The notes beneath the pieces were generated by a model. The model saw nothing but the letters and a program-made list of their open reading frames with translations. It had not been told where the DNA came from and ran no database searches. The position numbers were made by a program, and so were the translations under genes. Positions 49,448-57,229 of a stretch of 64,000 bases of DNA are shown here, piece after piece. The first letter of the stretch is position 1; every line of letters starts with the position of its first letter. Source of the DNA: DATARR01 sp036376245 (lineage in GTDB: Bacteria > Acidobacteriota > Thermoanaerobaculia > Multivoradales > UBA5704); NCBI GenBank assembly GCA_036376245.1, contig DASVAS010000023.1, forward strand, positions 1-64,000, in the 5' to 3' direction.

Positions 49448-51421
49448 ATGAATCCTCTCGACGAGGGACGCATCCGCGGCATCGCGGCCCGCGCCACCTC
49501 TCTGTGGGATCGTCTGCCCGCAGCTCCGAACCGGAGGCCCGGAGACCTGGTCGAGGCCCGGAATCGCCTTGTTCGTTGGCAAGAGACGCTCGGGAGCGCG
49601 GACCTTCTGACCCGGCGACTGCGGAACAGCTCTCTCGCTTCCGTTGATCTCGAGGGTCTCTTGAGCGGTTTGCAGGAGGACCAGGAGCTTCCGGCCTGGG
49701 CGTCGACGCTCACGACGGTCCTGACGCTTCACCTCTCGTCTTCCGAGTGCGTTTGCGACGAAGTGGTGGACCGGTCTTGCGACCCCGCCGCGCCTCTTCC
49801 CTTTGAAGAGGCGCTCGTCGGCTTTGTTCGTGTTGCCCGCCAAAGACTGCAAGCGGAAGCGGGCTCAGCCCTCGAGGTCCTGCGCCCCTCCGCTCATCTG
49901 GTTCTGGAGCGTCAGTTGCTGGCCCACCTCACGTTTGTGGCCAGCCTGACCCTCGGGCAGGACTTCTACGCGTTTCGTTTCGAGCATGCGCCGGCGTCCG
50001 CCTTCGAGTCGATCTGGTGCCGGCAGGCAGCGTCCCGGAAAATCTACTCAGCATACCTTCAGCATCTGCACGCCGGTGGGCTGCTCGACCTCTTCGAGGC
50101 CTATCCTGTCCTCGCGCGCCTCCTCTCGCGATCCGTCGAGCAATGGCTTCGCTTCGTAGTCGACCTCTGCCGGCGATTCAACCGCGACTTCTTCGATCTG
50201 CGAGACCTCTTCGGCTGGAAGGTAAGCCGGCCGGAAGGGGCCGTAGTTGACGTGCGCGTCGACTTGTCGGATCGGCATCAGGGAGGTCAGACCGTTGTCG
50301 AGTGTATTCTCAGCACACACGAGCATGTGATCTACAAGCCTCGAACCGTGCAGCCCGAGATCGCGTTCTATAAGCTCATCGAGTGGCTCAACTCCCGCGA
50401 GATCTCCTTGGGCTTGAGAGTCCTCCGAGCTCTCGGCCGGGAGACTCACGGATGGGTGGAAGCTGTCGCCTGCGTCCCATGCCGCTCCCGCGAAGAAGTC
50501 GAGAGGTTCTACGTCCGGTGCGGCATGCTGCTGGCAGTCCTGCACATCCTCGCCACGACGGACATTCACTGTGAAAACCTGATCGCCAGCGGCGAGCAGC
50601 CGGTCGCGGTCGATCTGGAGACGCTCCTGAACGAGGGAACGCTGAAGAGGGGCGCGGAGGATGAGCCTGGCCATGAGCGATCGGTCTTGAACGTCGGCTT
50701 GCTGCCTTTCTGGGAGACGGCGGCGGACGGGCATCGATTCGACATGAGCGCTCTGGGCGCCGATGGAGCGCAGGATCCCGGGATCCGGTTCCCGGCCTGG
50801 AAATTCATCAATACCGATCAGATGACCCTGACAGAAGACGATCCAGCCGAAGTATCGACCAATCACAGGGTCCGGATCGCCGACGTGGACGAATTGCCGT
50901 CCGTCCGGAACCACATGCCGGAATTCCTGTCCGGCTTCCGAGAGGTATACCTGTGCCTCATGGCCGGGCGGGAATGGCTGCTCGCGGAGAGCCCTCTCCT
51001 CACGGAATTCGACGGGCTGGAGCTGCGGGTCATGGTCCGAAGCACCATGAACTACACCCGCCTTCAGTTGCACTCGCTCCATCCCGAGTATCTGAAGGAC
51101 GGCCTCGATCGCAGCATCGAGCTTGAATGGCTGGCGCGGCCTTTGTGTTGGCCGTCTTCCTTCGACGAGGGACGCAGGTGGATCTATGAACTCGAACGGA
51201 TAGCCATGGAGAACCTGGACGTTCCGCATTTCGGTACGTCGGCCTGGAAGCACAGGGTTCGCGAGGAAGAGGACGATCTGGTGCGCCTTGGCGCGGAGCG
51301 GGATTCGCGGGTGCTGCGGCGACGGCTAGCGAGCTTGAGCCCGCAGGATTGCGAGAGGCAACTCGCCGTGATTGAGATGGCCGTAAGATCACGCTTCGAG
51401 CCAGCCGCGGACGTGCGCTAG
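49448..51421 (+). CDS. LanM-like lanthipeptide dehydratase lacking the LanC cyclase domain
   Basis: A 657-aa protein. It is the DUF4135 (LanM N-terminal) dehydratase: IYKPRTVQPE (Lys297), TDIHCENL (Asp372, His374, Asn377) and VDLETLL (Asp389, Glu391), the kinase-like site that phosphorylates and eliminates Ser/Thr. Full LanM proteins are about 900-1100 aa with a C-terminal LanC-like cyclase carrying Cys-Cys-His zinc ligands. Here the protein stops right after the dehydratase. The last codons are inside the exact 19-bp repeat also found at the end of the DUF488 gene, so the C-terminus may have been lost by recombination. A free LanC elsewhere, or non-enzymatic cyclisation, would be needed for rings. 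Confidence 0.8.
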   Translation: MNPLDEGRIRGIAARATSLWDRLPAAPNRRPGDLVEARNRLVRWQETLGSADLLTRRLRNSSLASVDLEGLLSGLQEDQELPAWASTLTTVLTLHLSSSECVCDEVVDRSCDPAAPLPFEEALVGFVRVARQRLQAEAGSALEVLRPSAHLVLERQLLAHLTFVASLTLGQDFYAFRFEHAPASAFESIWCRQAASRKIYSAYLQHLHAGGLLDLFEAYPVLARLLSRSVEQWLRFVVDLCRRFNRDFFDLRDLFGWKVSRPEGAVVDVRVDLSDRHQGGQTVVECILSTHEHVIYKPRTVQPEIAFYKLIEWLNSREISLGLRVLRALGRETHGWVEAVACVPCRSREEVERFYVRCGMLLAVLHILATTDIHCENLIASGEQPVAVDLETLLNEGTLKRGAEDEPGHERSVLNVGLLPFWETAADGHRFDMSALGADGAQDPGIRFPAWKFINTDQMTLTEDDPAEVSTNHRVRIADVDELPSVRNHMPEFLSGFREVYLCLMAGREWLLAESPLLTEFDGLELRVMVRSTMNYTRLQLHSLHPEYLKDGLDRSIELEWLARPLCWPSSFDEGRRWIYELERIAMENLDVPHFGTSAWKHRVREEEDDLVRLGAERDSRVLRRRLASLSPQDCERQLAVIEMAVRSRFEPAADVR

Positions 51422-51424
51422 CGG
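51406..51424. repeat. 19-bp direct repeat, right copy (3' end of the LanM-like gene)
   Basis: Exact copy of 48927-48945, again covering the last codons and stop of a gene. See the left copy. Confidence 0.8.
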
Positions 51425-51425
51425 T

Positions 51426-51458
51426 CCAGCCCTCCCCTTCCCGGGAGGAGAGGGCTGG
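51426..51458. terminator. Hairpin after the LanM-like gene
   Basis: CCAGCCCTC (51426-51434) pairs with GAGGGCTGG (51450-51458) with an inner CCCGGG turn. No T-run. It starts two bases after the right 19-bp repeat and resembles the C-rich dispersed repeats. Confidence 0.45.
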
Positions 51459-51469
51459 GCCGTTGCAGC

Positions 51470-51796
51470 TCAGCAGAGGGAGCAGCTGTACTTCGCCGTG
51501 CCATCCAGGCGGTAATTACCGGGCCAGTAGGGATCGGGGCTGCAGACACCCGTGCGGATGACGACGTTGCAGGCCCCCGAGTATCCGCGGGAAATGCAGC
51601 TCTGGTTGGCCGCGAAATTCAGATTGTTGATCAGGTTGCTCTGCGCCTCGAAGCAGGAGCTCCCGGTGGACGAACCGGTGGCGTTGAACCGCTCGGCCAG
51701 ACAGAAGCAGGCCGCCGCGGCCGGCCGCGGCGTGAGGACGGCGACCAGGATCGCGGCCATCAGCGCGGCCATCGAGAGAACGGACTTCCGTTGCAT
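51470..51796 (-). CDS. Secreted Cys-rich peptide (8 Cys)
   Basis: A 108-aa peptide from ATG 51796, with RBS AAGGAGAG. Signal peptide MQRKSVLSMAALMAAILVAVL, cut near RPAAAA. The mature part starts ACFCLAERF and has eight Cys, ending YSCSLC, with several Asn/Ser-rich stretches. No homology recognised. Divergent from the 63-aa peptide at 51952, separated by 155 bp that probably contain both promoters. Confidence 0.6.
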   Translation of the reverse strand: MQRKSVLSMAALMAAILVAVLTPRPAAAACFCLAERFNATGSSTGSSCFEAQSNLINNLNFAANQSCISRGYSGACNVVIRTGVCSPDPYWPGNYRLDGTAKYSCSLC

Positions 51797-51951
51797 ACAT
51801 CTCTCCTTTTGCTTGGGAATCGCCGGCATGGCGAAACCCTTGTGGAGGCCGGTACGCAAAAGTGGGAGATTCGGATGAGGCGGGGTGGATCGCAAAAGCC
51901 CCCGCGCGGCACCCTTCCTTATAGAGCACCCTTCCTGAAAGGAGAGAGGAC

Positions 51952-52143
51952 ATGTCAAGAAACCGTCTGTTCTCCCTGCTGATCGCCCTGAGCCTCGTCG
52001 TTCTCGCGCTGATCGCCGCGCCGCCGGCCGCGCAGGCCGAAGACTGCTACCAGTTCAACACCTATCGCTGCATCTATTACTGGAACCCCGAATTGGGTTG
52101 CTGCGTGACCAATACCCGAAACTGCATCTGGTATTGCTTGTAG
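51952..52143 (+). CDS. Small secreted Cys-rich peptide (YRCIY family)
   Basis: A 63-aa peptide with RBS AAAGGAGAG, signal peptide (MSRNRLFSLLIALSLVVLALI, cut near AQA), and a 34-aa mature part with six Cys: DC, YRCIYYW, GCC, NC, YC. It aligns with the fragment at 54264-54365 (DC, YRCIY, GCC, NT, C, W-C). Also similar in style to the 81-aa peptide at 14703. Likely disulfide-bonded, secreted; function unknown. Confidence 0.65.
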   Translation: MSRNRLFSLLIALSLVVLALIAAPPAAQAEDCYQFNTYRCIYYWNPELGCCVTNTRNCIWYCL

Positions 52144-52233
52144 CGGGGGGCGTTGCGGACAGGCCGGCGCAGGATCCGCGCTCCTACGAAGCGTGCGGCC
52201 GCCGGATCACAGCGGCCGCACGTTGATGCAGAG

Positions 52234-54084
52234 TCAGTTCGGACGCGGATAGCCGATCGCGACGAACGCATCGTCAACGATCTGCGGTGTAACGAAGTCG
52301 AACGGCTGGAAGGCTGCCCAGTTGGCATAGATCGGCAGGTCTTCCCAGCGTGCGGTGGAGGGGGTGTAGGACAGGGTGTTGAGCAGGATCCGGGCGGCTC
52401 CCGAGACTCCCAGGGCCTGCACCGTGGTCGTGCACCCGCTCAGCGCCGGCAGCCGCGAGCAGATCGGGTTGCGTCCTCCTTCGGAAAGCAGGCGGAGCAC
52501 GACACTCAGCATGTTGCCGCGGGCGTGCGGATCCCAGATGGTGTCCGTCCCCGGCTCGTCCTCGCGATGGAGCTTGTCGTTGAACGTATAGCAGTAAGTC
52601 CCGTTGCAGCAGTGAAGCTCCCCCGGAGTGCAGGGGAAGCCGTACCAGCGGTGTCCGGCGGTGCCATCATCCAGCGCTCCGCGCGCGTAGCCTGATGTCC
52701 CGTTGTCTTCATGCAGAGTCCAGTCGGAAGATCTCTCCAGTCCCGCTCCGGCCGGCTGGCGAAGCTTTTCGACCGCTTGCCCGATCACATCGGCGAAACC
52801 TTCATGGAGTTGCGCACCAACGAGGGTCTCGTAGGGAAAATTCGCGGTCGTCATGACCACGCCGTGGCCCCACTCGTGACCGACGACGTCGAGCGCCGCG
52901 GCATTGCTATAGAATCTGACCGCCCGGCCAATGGCTACCGATGGCGTGGGCGGCAGACGGGGATCGCCCTCGGGATCCATCACGAAGGTCGCGGCGTCGG
53001 TGAGCAGAGTCGACTCGACAACGATGTTCGCGTCGCCGAAGTTGTTGTCCCAGCCGTTGCGTCCCAGGCTGATGAGCGCCTGCATGGTCTGATACGTGTG
53101 ATACATGGCGTCGCCGGCCGCGGAACCCTGCCATTCGCCAACGTTCCTGTAGGTCGGATAACCGGTCGTTCCGTCGACCGACAACGGGATGAGTGTATAG
53201 GCGGGAGTGACTCCGCCGCAGGCGAAAGTAGGGTTGTTGGTTTCTTGCAGCGCCGAAATGGTAGGGGTGGCGTAGTAGAAGCCTTCGTGGGTGAACGGCG
53301 AGCGGTTCGGGGCGACATTCGCCTTGAGCGAGCGCGTCACGGTGCCTCTCAATTCCGGGCGGACCGGAATCCCTCTGGCGTTGACGCTCGTCCACGGCCC
53401 TGTGGGGTTGCAGTTGTTCCCCACTCTGGCCTTGCTCACGGCGAGGACCTCCTCGCTCTGCGCATCGATGACGACGTTGTGCTCGACCCCGCGCTCGTCG
53501 TTCGCGAACGTGAAGTAAGCGTAACGGAAGGTATCGCCCGACTGGACGAGCTTGAGGCGCGTGTTCGCTTTGCGGTACGCGCGTTGCGAGGGGAGCAGAT
53601 CCGCGGACGACCCGGGCCGGAATCCGGGATGGGACCGCAGGCGCTGCAGGGCGCGGTCGACCGCCTGCGCGGCCGTGAAGGCCGGCCGGTTCGAGATGGA
53701 GACTGAGGTGAACTGCCGGCCACCGACGTTGCGCAACTCGCCGGACGCCGAGTAGTGCAAGCCGATCTCCGAGCCAAAGAGCTCGGCCTCGATCCCCCGG
53801 TCGATGACATGCTGACTGTAGAACACGTGGCGTCCACCCCTTGAGTCGGTCTCGTCGCGCACCTCGCGCCAGACGATCTCGCTACCCGCGGTGGTGCTCG
53901 AGATCTGCCCCGACCGACCGCCGGGCAGCGGAACCCCGTGGCCGACCATCTCTTGCGCCGCCCTCTCGGCGATGTCGGTGACATTGTGGATGAACAGCGG
54001 GCTGCTGTCCGGCTGTGGCAGCGGCTGGCCCGTGGCGGCTGTCGCGATGAGCAGACAGAGCGGAACGATACTCAGACTTCTCAA
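52234..54084 (-). CDS. Secreted M4 (thermolysin-like) metallopeptidase
   Basis: A 616-aa protein from a TTG at 54084 with RBS AAAGGAG. Signal peptide MRSLSIVPLCLLIATAATG. A propeptide of about 230 residues (FTP/PepSY-like: FTAAQAVDRALQRLRSHPGF, EVLAVSKARVG) precedes the catalytic domain. Zinc motif VVGHEWGHGVV (His403-Glu404...His407), third ligand in HEGFADVIGQ, and LDDGTAGHRWYG region. C-terminal alpha domain ends in PFDFVTPQIVDDAF. A broad-range extracellular protease. Its place among small secreted peptides suggests it might also process them, but this is inference. Confidence 0.85.
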   Translation of the reverse strand: MRSLSIVPLCLLIATAATGQPLPQPDSSPLFIHNVTDIAERAAQEMVGHGVPLPGGRSGQISSTTAGSEIVWREVRDETDSRGGRHVFYSQHVIDRGIEAELFGSEIGLHYSASGELRNVGGRQFTSVSISNRPAFTAAQAVDRALQRLRSHPGFRPGSSADLLPSQRAYRKANTRLKLVQSGDTFRYAYFTFANDERGVEHNVVIDAQSEEVLAVSKARVGNNCNPTGPWTSVNARGIPVRPELRGTVTRSLKANVAPNRSPFTHEGFYYATPTISALQETNNPTFACGGVTPAYTLIPLSVDGTTGYPTYRNVGEWQGSAAGDAMYHTYQTMQALISLGRNGWDNNFGDANIVVESTLLTDAATFVMDPEGDPRLPPTPSVAIGRAVRFYSNAAALDVVGHEWGHGVVMTTANFPYETLVGAQLHEGFADVIGQAVEKLRQPAGAGLERSSDWTLHEDNGTSGYARGALDDGTAGHRWYGFPCTPGELHCCNGTYCYTFNDKLHREDEPGTDTIWDPHARGNMLSVVLRLLSEGGRNPICSRLPALSGCTTTVQALGVSGAARILLNTLSYTPSTARWEDLPIYANWAAFQPFDFVTPQIVDDAFVAIGYPRPN

Positions 54085-54263
54085 ACAAAGCTCCTTTCTT
54101 CTGTGTCACCCTCCCGGTCTTGCATGGCGGCTCTACCCGTGGCTCCCTTGAGCCGCGAGTATATTGTAAGAATCTTATTAAATTTACACGGACGTTGAGC
54201 GCGAGTCAAGCCTGGTCAGACGGAAGAGGCCATGCGCCGCCCGGTGGTCGAGAAAGCAGGCTC

Positions 54264-54365
54264 GACTGCACCCAGTGCAACACCTACCGCTGTATCTACC
54301 ACCTGAACTCCTGGGGTTGCTGCCAGGCCAATACGGTGGGCTGTCCCTGGTTCTGCGAGGAGTAG
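54264..54365 (+). pseudogene. Fragment of a YRCIY-family Cys-rich peptide without signal peptide
   Basis: The 33 residues from DCTQCNTYRCIYH to FCEE align with the mature part of the 51952 peptide (same Cys order, plus one). Upstream in frame there is no signal peptide and no RBS; the nearest starts are a TTG at 54195 and an ATG at 54120. DNA identity over the core is also visible. Probably a remnant of duplication. The gap 54085-54263 upstream is AT-richer and may hold the M4 protease promoter. Confidence 0.5.
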
Positions 54366-54388
54366 CTCTACTTTTTCGGACGGCGAAA

Positions 54389-54418
54389 ACCCCCTGGGAG
54401 CCGGCGCTCCCAGGGGGT
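54389..54418. terminator. Perfect 13-bp hairpin between convergent genes
   Basis: ACCCCCTGGGAGC (54389-54401) and GCTCCCAGGGGGT (54406-54418) pair perfectly around a 4-base loop; TCT follows. It separates the broken peptide gene from the RiPP-like precursor on the other strand. Confidence 0.7.
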
Positions 54419-54432
54419 CTATTCGTGCGGAA

Positions 54433-54588
54433 CTACTTCGTCGTGTCGCACCAGCAGGTCTTGTAGCAACTGTCTTCGGGGAGGTCGGACGGGCCGATGC
54501 CGCCGCCGATCCTGCCGAGCAGGTTCTCCGTCAGCTCGCGCAGCGTCTCCCTGTTGAGCACCAGCTTCTTGGCGATCTGCTTTTTCAT
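54433..54588 (-). CDS. Class I lanthipeptide-like RiPP precursor (51 aa)
   Basis: A 51-aa precursor from ATG 54588, with RBS GGAGAG nearby. The leader MKKQIAKKLVLNRETLRE is like the KKLVLNRETLR leaders of the TIGR04149/class I lanthipeptide-type precursors, and ends in a Gly-rich cleavage site (RIGGGI). The core of about 20 residues has Pro/Ser/Asp and then Cys-x3-Cys-x-Cys (CYKTCWC) and a Thr-rich end (DTTK), usable for dehydration and rings. No class I LanB/LanC genes are in the window. It is too short for most gene finders. Confidence 0.65.
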   Translation of the reverse strand: MKKQIAKKLVLNRETLRELTENLLGRIGGGIGPSDLPEDSCYKTCWCDTTK

Positions 54589-54879
54589 GACTCTCTCCTC
54601 TCCTATCTCTGAAACCGGCGGGCTCGCCGGATTGTGTTCTGATGGAAGAACGGAGGAGAGAGGAAAACCCCCTCATCAGACATCCGCCTGTAGCGCATGA
54701 CTGGACCGTCTCTCATGAGACAGGATATAGGACCAAAGTCCAATACCTCATCATCAGAAATCGATTGAATATGGGAGAAGTGTCGTTCGGGGATGGCGGC
54801 GATTCACAGACCGGTCAAGAGCGCGAGCCTGCCACTACTCACAAATCGTGGAAGTAACTTTCCCCAAGAGAGGTGTACC
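54589..54879. other. Intergenic gap between divergent small genes
   Basis: No gene of convincing quality is seen. It must carry the promoters of the RiPP-like precursor (minus) and the secreted protein at 54880 (plus). An imperfect GGCGGGCTCGCC hairpin lies at about 54615. The right half is less GC-rich than the average. Confidence 0.4.
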
Positions 54880-55395
54880 ATGTCCAAATGGATTCTGGTC
54901 TGCGGAATCTTTCTGTTCGCTCTTGCCGCGATAGCTTCGCCGGCCGCTGCCCAGGGAGGCGATATCCAGTGCCAGGGCACGCATTCGGTTTCCTACAATC
55001 CGGGGCTTCTTCTCACCTCGCAATTCACCACCCTCACGGGCTCTGTGATCTACTCCTTGTGTACCTCCGTCAGCGATCCGGCGATCACCTACGGGATCAT
55101 CTCCGTAGCCGGCGCGTTTCCGGCCTCATGTCTCAATCTCCTTGCGGGGCCGCCCTCCGCGACCTGGATCATCACCTGGAACACCGGCGAGACCAGCGAA
55201 TGGTTTTATTCGAGCACCACCCAGAATGTCAGCGGAACCATCGTCCAGACTGAGACCGGAGTGATCGTAGCCGGTAAGTTCGCCGGTTCCACGGCGATCG
55301 GAGTCCAGTTACTGGTGGCCCCGCCGGTGATCAATTGCCTTGGGCCTCCCGGCGTCACCGGCAGCCAGGGGGTCGCGACGCTTTCGATCTTCTGA
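54880..55395 (+). CDS. Secreted small protein of unknown function
   Basis: A 171-aa protein from ATG 54880 after AGAGAGG. Signal peptide MSKWILVCGIFLFALAAIAS, cut near AAAQG. The mature part is beta-rich with four Cys: IQCQGTHSVSYNPGLLLTSQ, YSLC, ASCL, INCL. It resembles actinobacterial hypothetical proteins with a CxGT...YxPGLxLT start, but no function is known. Confidence 0.6.
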   Translation: MSKWILVCGIFLFALAAIASPAAAQGGDIQCQGTHSVSYNPGLLLTSQFTTLTGSVIYSLCTSVSDPAITYGIISVAGAFPASCLNLLAGPPSATWIITWNTGETSEWFYSSTTQNVSGTIVQTETGVIVAGKFAGSTAIGVQLLVAPPVINCLGPPGVTGSQGVATLSIF

Positions 55396-55458
55396 TCGAA
55401 CAATGGCCGGCCTGGGCACCCGGGTTCGTCCAGCGCCGGCCCGCTGTCGCTCCTCGCC

Positions 55459-55464
55459 TATACT
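55459..55464 (+). promoter_or_regulatory. Candidate -10 of the DUF885 gene
   Basis: TATACT ends 6 bases before GTG 55471, without RBS between. Same leaderless geometry as 25311 and 39879. Confidence 0.4.
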
Positions 55465-55470
55465 CACCGG

Positions 55471-57210
55471 GTGAAAACCCCGATCCTCGCTCTGCTCGTC
55501 CTCCTGCTCGCCCCCGCTCCGGAAAGCGAGAGCGTCCGCCTGAAGCGTCTCTTCGAGGAGCACTGGGCCACCCGCCTGCGCGAGAGCCCGGAGATGGCCA
55601 CTTATTTCGGCTATCCGAACGACCGCTGGTCCGACTCCTCGCCCGAGAGCATCGCCCGTGCGTACGAGACCACCCGCAAGGAGCTGGCGGCACTCTCCGC
55701 CATCGACCGCTCGCGCCTGACCGCGTCGGAACAGGTGGACTACGACCTGTTCCGGCGGCGTCTGGAGAGGGGGCTCGAAGGGCGGCACTTCAACGACATC
55801 GAGTCGTACCTGCTGATCGATCACATGGGCGGCCTCGACCTGGACCTGGTGCAACTGCTGGACTTCATGCCGGCCCGCACGGTCGCGGACCATGAGGCCA
55901 TGCTCTCGCGCTTGCGGGGCTTCCCCAAGGTGGTGGACCAGACTCTCGCGTGGCTCGCCAAAGGACTGGAGGCCGGGATCACGCCGCCCCGGGTGACCCT
56001 GCGCGACGTGCCCGCGCGGGTCGGGAGTCTGCTCGGACCCGAGAGCCCCGTCCTGGCGCCGTTCCGCAGGATGCCCGAAACCCTCCCCGCCGCGGACCGG
56101 GAGCGGCTCCGGGCCGAGGCCGACCGGGTCTTCGCCGGGCAGGTGGAACCGGCCCTGCGCAAGCTCCACGACTTCCTCGCCGAGACCTACGTTCCCCGCG
56201 CCCGGGAATCGATCTCCTTGAAAGACCTGCCCGGCGGCGAGGCCTTGTACGCCTATAAGCTCCGGAACTTCACGACCACCGACCTGACGCCCGAGCAGAT
56301 CCATCAGCTCGGCCTCTCGGAGGTGCGCCGCATCCGCGCGGAGATGGACGCGCTGATCGCCGCCACCGGTTTCCGCGGCAGCTTCGCGGAATTCTCCGCA
56401 TTCCTGCGCACCGATCCGCGCTTCTTCTACGACCGGCCCGAGGACCTGGTCGCGGGCTACCGCGACATCGCGAAGCGGATCGATCCCGCGTTGATCAAGC
56501 TCTTCGGCCGGCTGCCGCGGCTCCCCTACGGCGTCAAGCCTCTGGAGGGCGAAGGCGCGAAGTCGGCGCCCGCGGGCTACTACAACAACGGCTCGTTCAC
56601 CGCCGCCCTGCCGGGCTGGTTCCTGGTGAACACCTACGACGTGAAGGCCCGCCCCAAGTGGGCCATGGCGGCCCTCACCCTGCACGAGTCCGTGCCGGGC
56701 CACCATCTCCAGTACGCGATCGCCCAGGAGCAGGAAGACCTGCCCGAGTGGCGCAAGTGGGACGTCTACCTCGCCTTCGCCGAGGGTTGGGCGCTCTACG
56801 CCGAGGGTCTGGGGAGCGAGATGGGCATCTATGACGATCCCTACTCGAATTTCGGCCGGCTCAGCAATCAGATGTGGCGCGCCCTGCGCCTGGTGGTCGA
56901 CACCGGCCTGCACGCCCGGGGCTGGACGCGTCAACAGGCGATCGATTATTACCTCGCCAACACCGCCCGGAGCGCGAGAGAGATCGAAAACGAGGTGGAC
57001 CGCATCATCATCAGTCCGGGATCGGTGCCGGCCTACAAGATCGGCGAGCTCAAGATCCGCGAGCTGCGGGCGTACGCGCAGAAGGAGCTGGGGTCGAAGT
57101 TCGACCTGCGCGCCTTCCACGACCGCGTTCTGAGGCACGGCCAACTGCCGCTCGACCTGCTGGAGAAGAGCATCAAGGAATGGGTCCGGGAACAGCTGCC
57201 GCCGTCCTGA
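55471..57210 (+). CDS. DUF885 family protein, probable metallopeptidase
   Basis: A 579-aa protein from GTG 55471. Starts with a short hydrophobic signal-like segment (TPILALLVLLLAP). The DUF885 blocks are present: ESPEMATYFGYPNDRW, then LTLHESVPGHHLQ, which is a zinc-motif-like HExxxxHH, then AFAEGWALYAEGLG, and SPGSVPAYKIGELKIRELR near the end. Family members are thought to be metal-dependent carboxypeptidase-like hydrolases. Localisation is likely periplasmic. No neighbours indicate substrate; the next gene is convergent. Confidence 0.85.
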   Translation: MKTPILALLVLLLAPAPESESVRLKRLFEEHWATRLRESPEMATYFGYPNDRWSDSSPESIARAYETTRKELAALSAIDRSRLTASEQVDYDLFRRRLERGLEGRHFNDIESYLLIDHMGGLDLDLVQLLDFMPARTVADHEAMLSRLRGFPKVVDQTLAWLAKGLEAGITPPRVTLRDVPARVGSLLGPESPVLAPFRRMPETLPAADRERLRAEADRVFAGQVEPALRKLHDFLAETYVPRARESISLKDLPGGEALYAYKLRNFTTTDLTPEQIHQLGLSEVRRIRAEMDALIAATGFRGSFAEFSAFLRTDPRFFYDRPEDLVAGYRDIAKRIDPALIKLFGRLPRLPYGVKPLEGEGAKSAPAGYYNNGSFTAALPGWFLVNTYDVKARPKWAMAALTLHESVPGHHLQYAIAQEQEDLPEWRKWDVYLAFAEGWALYAEGLGSEMGIYDDPYSNFGRLSNQMWRALRLVVDTGLHARGWTRQQAIDYYLANTARSAREIENEVDRIIISPGSVPAYKIGELKIRELRAYAQKELGSKFDLRAFHDRVLRHGQLPLDLLEKSIKEWVREQLPPS

Positions 57211-57229
57211 GAATGCAACACGCTCGGAG

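Noticed and set aside
54120..54365. Complete 81-aa peptide gene
   Set aside because: No signal peptide or RBS precedes the Cys-rich end, so it is listed as a fragment.
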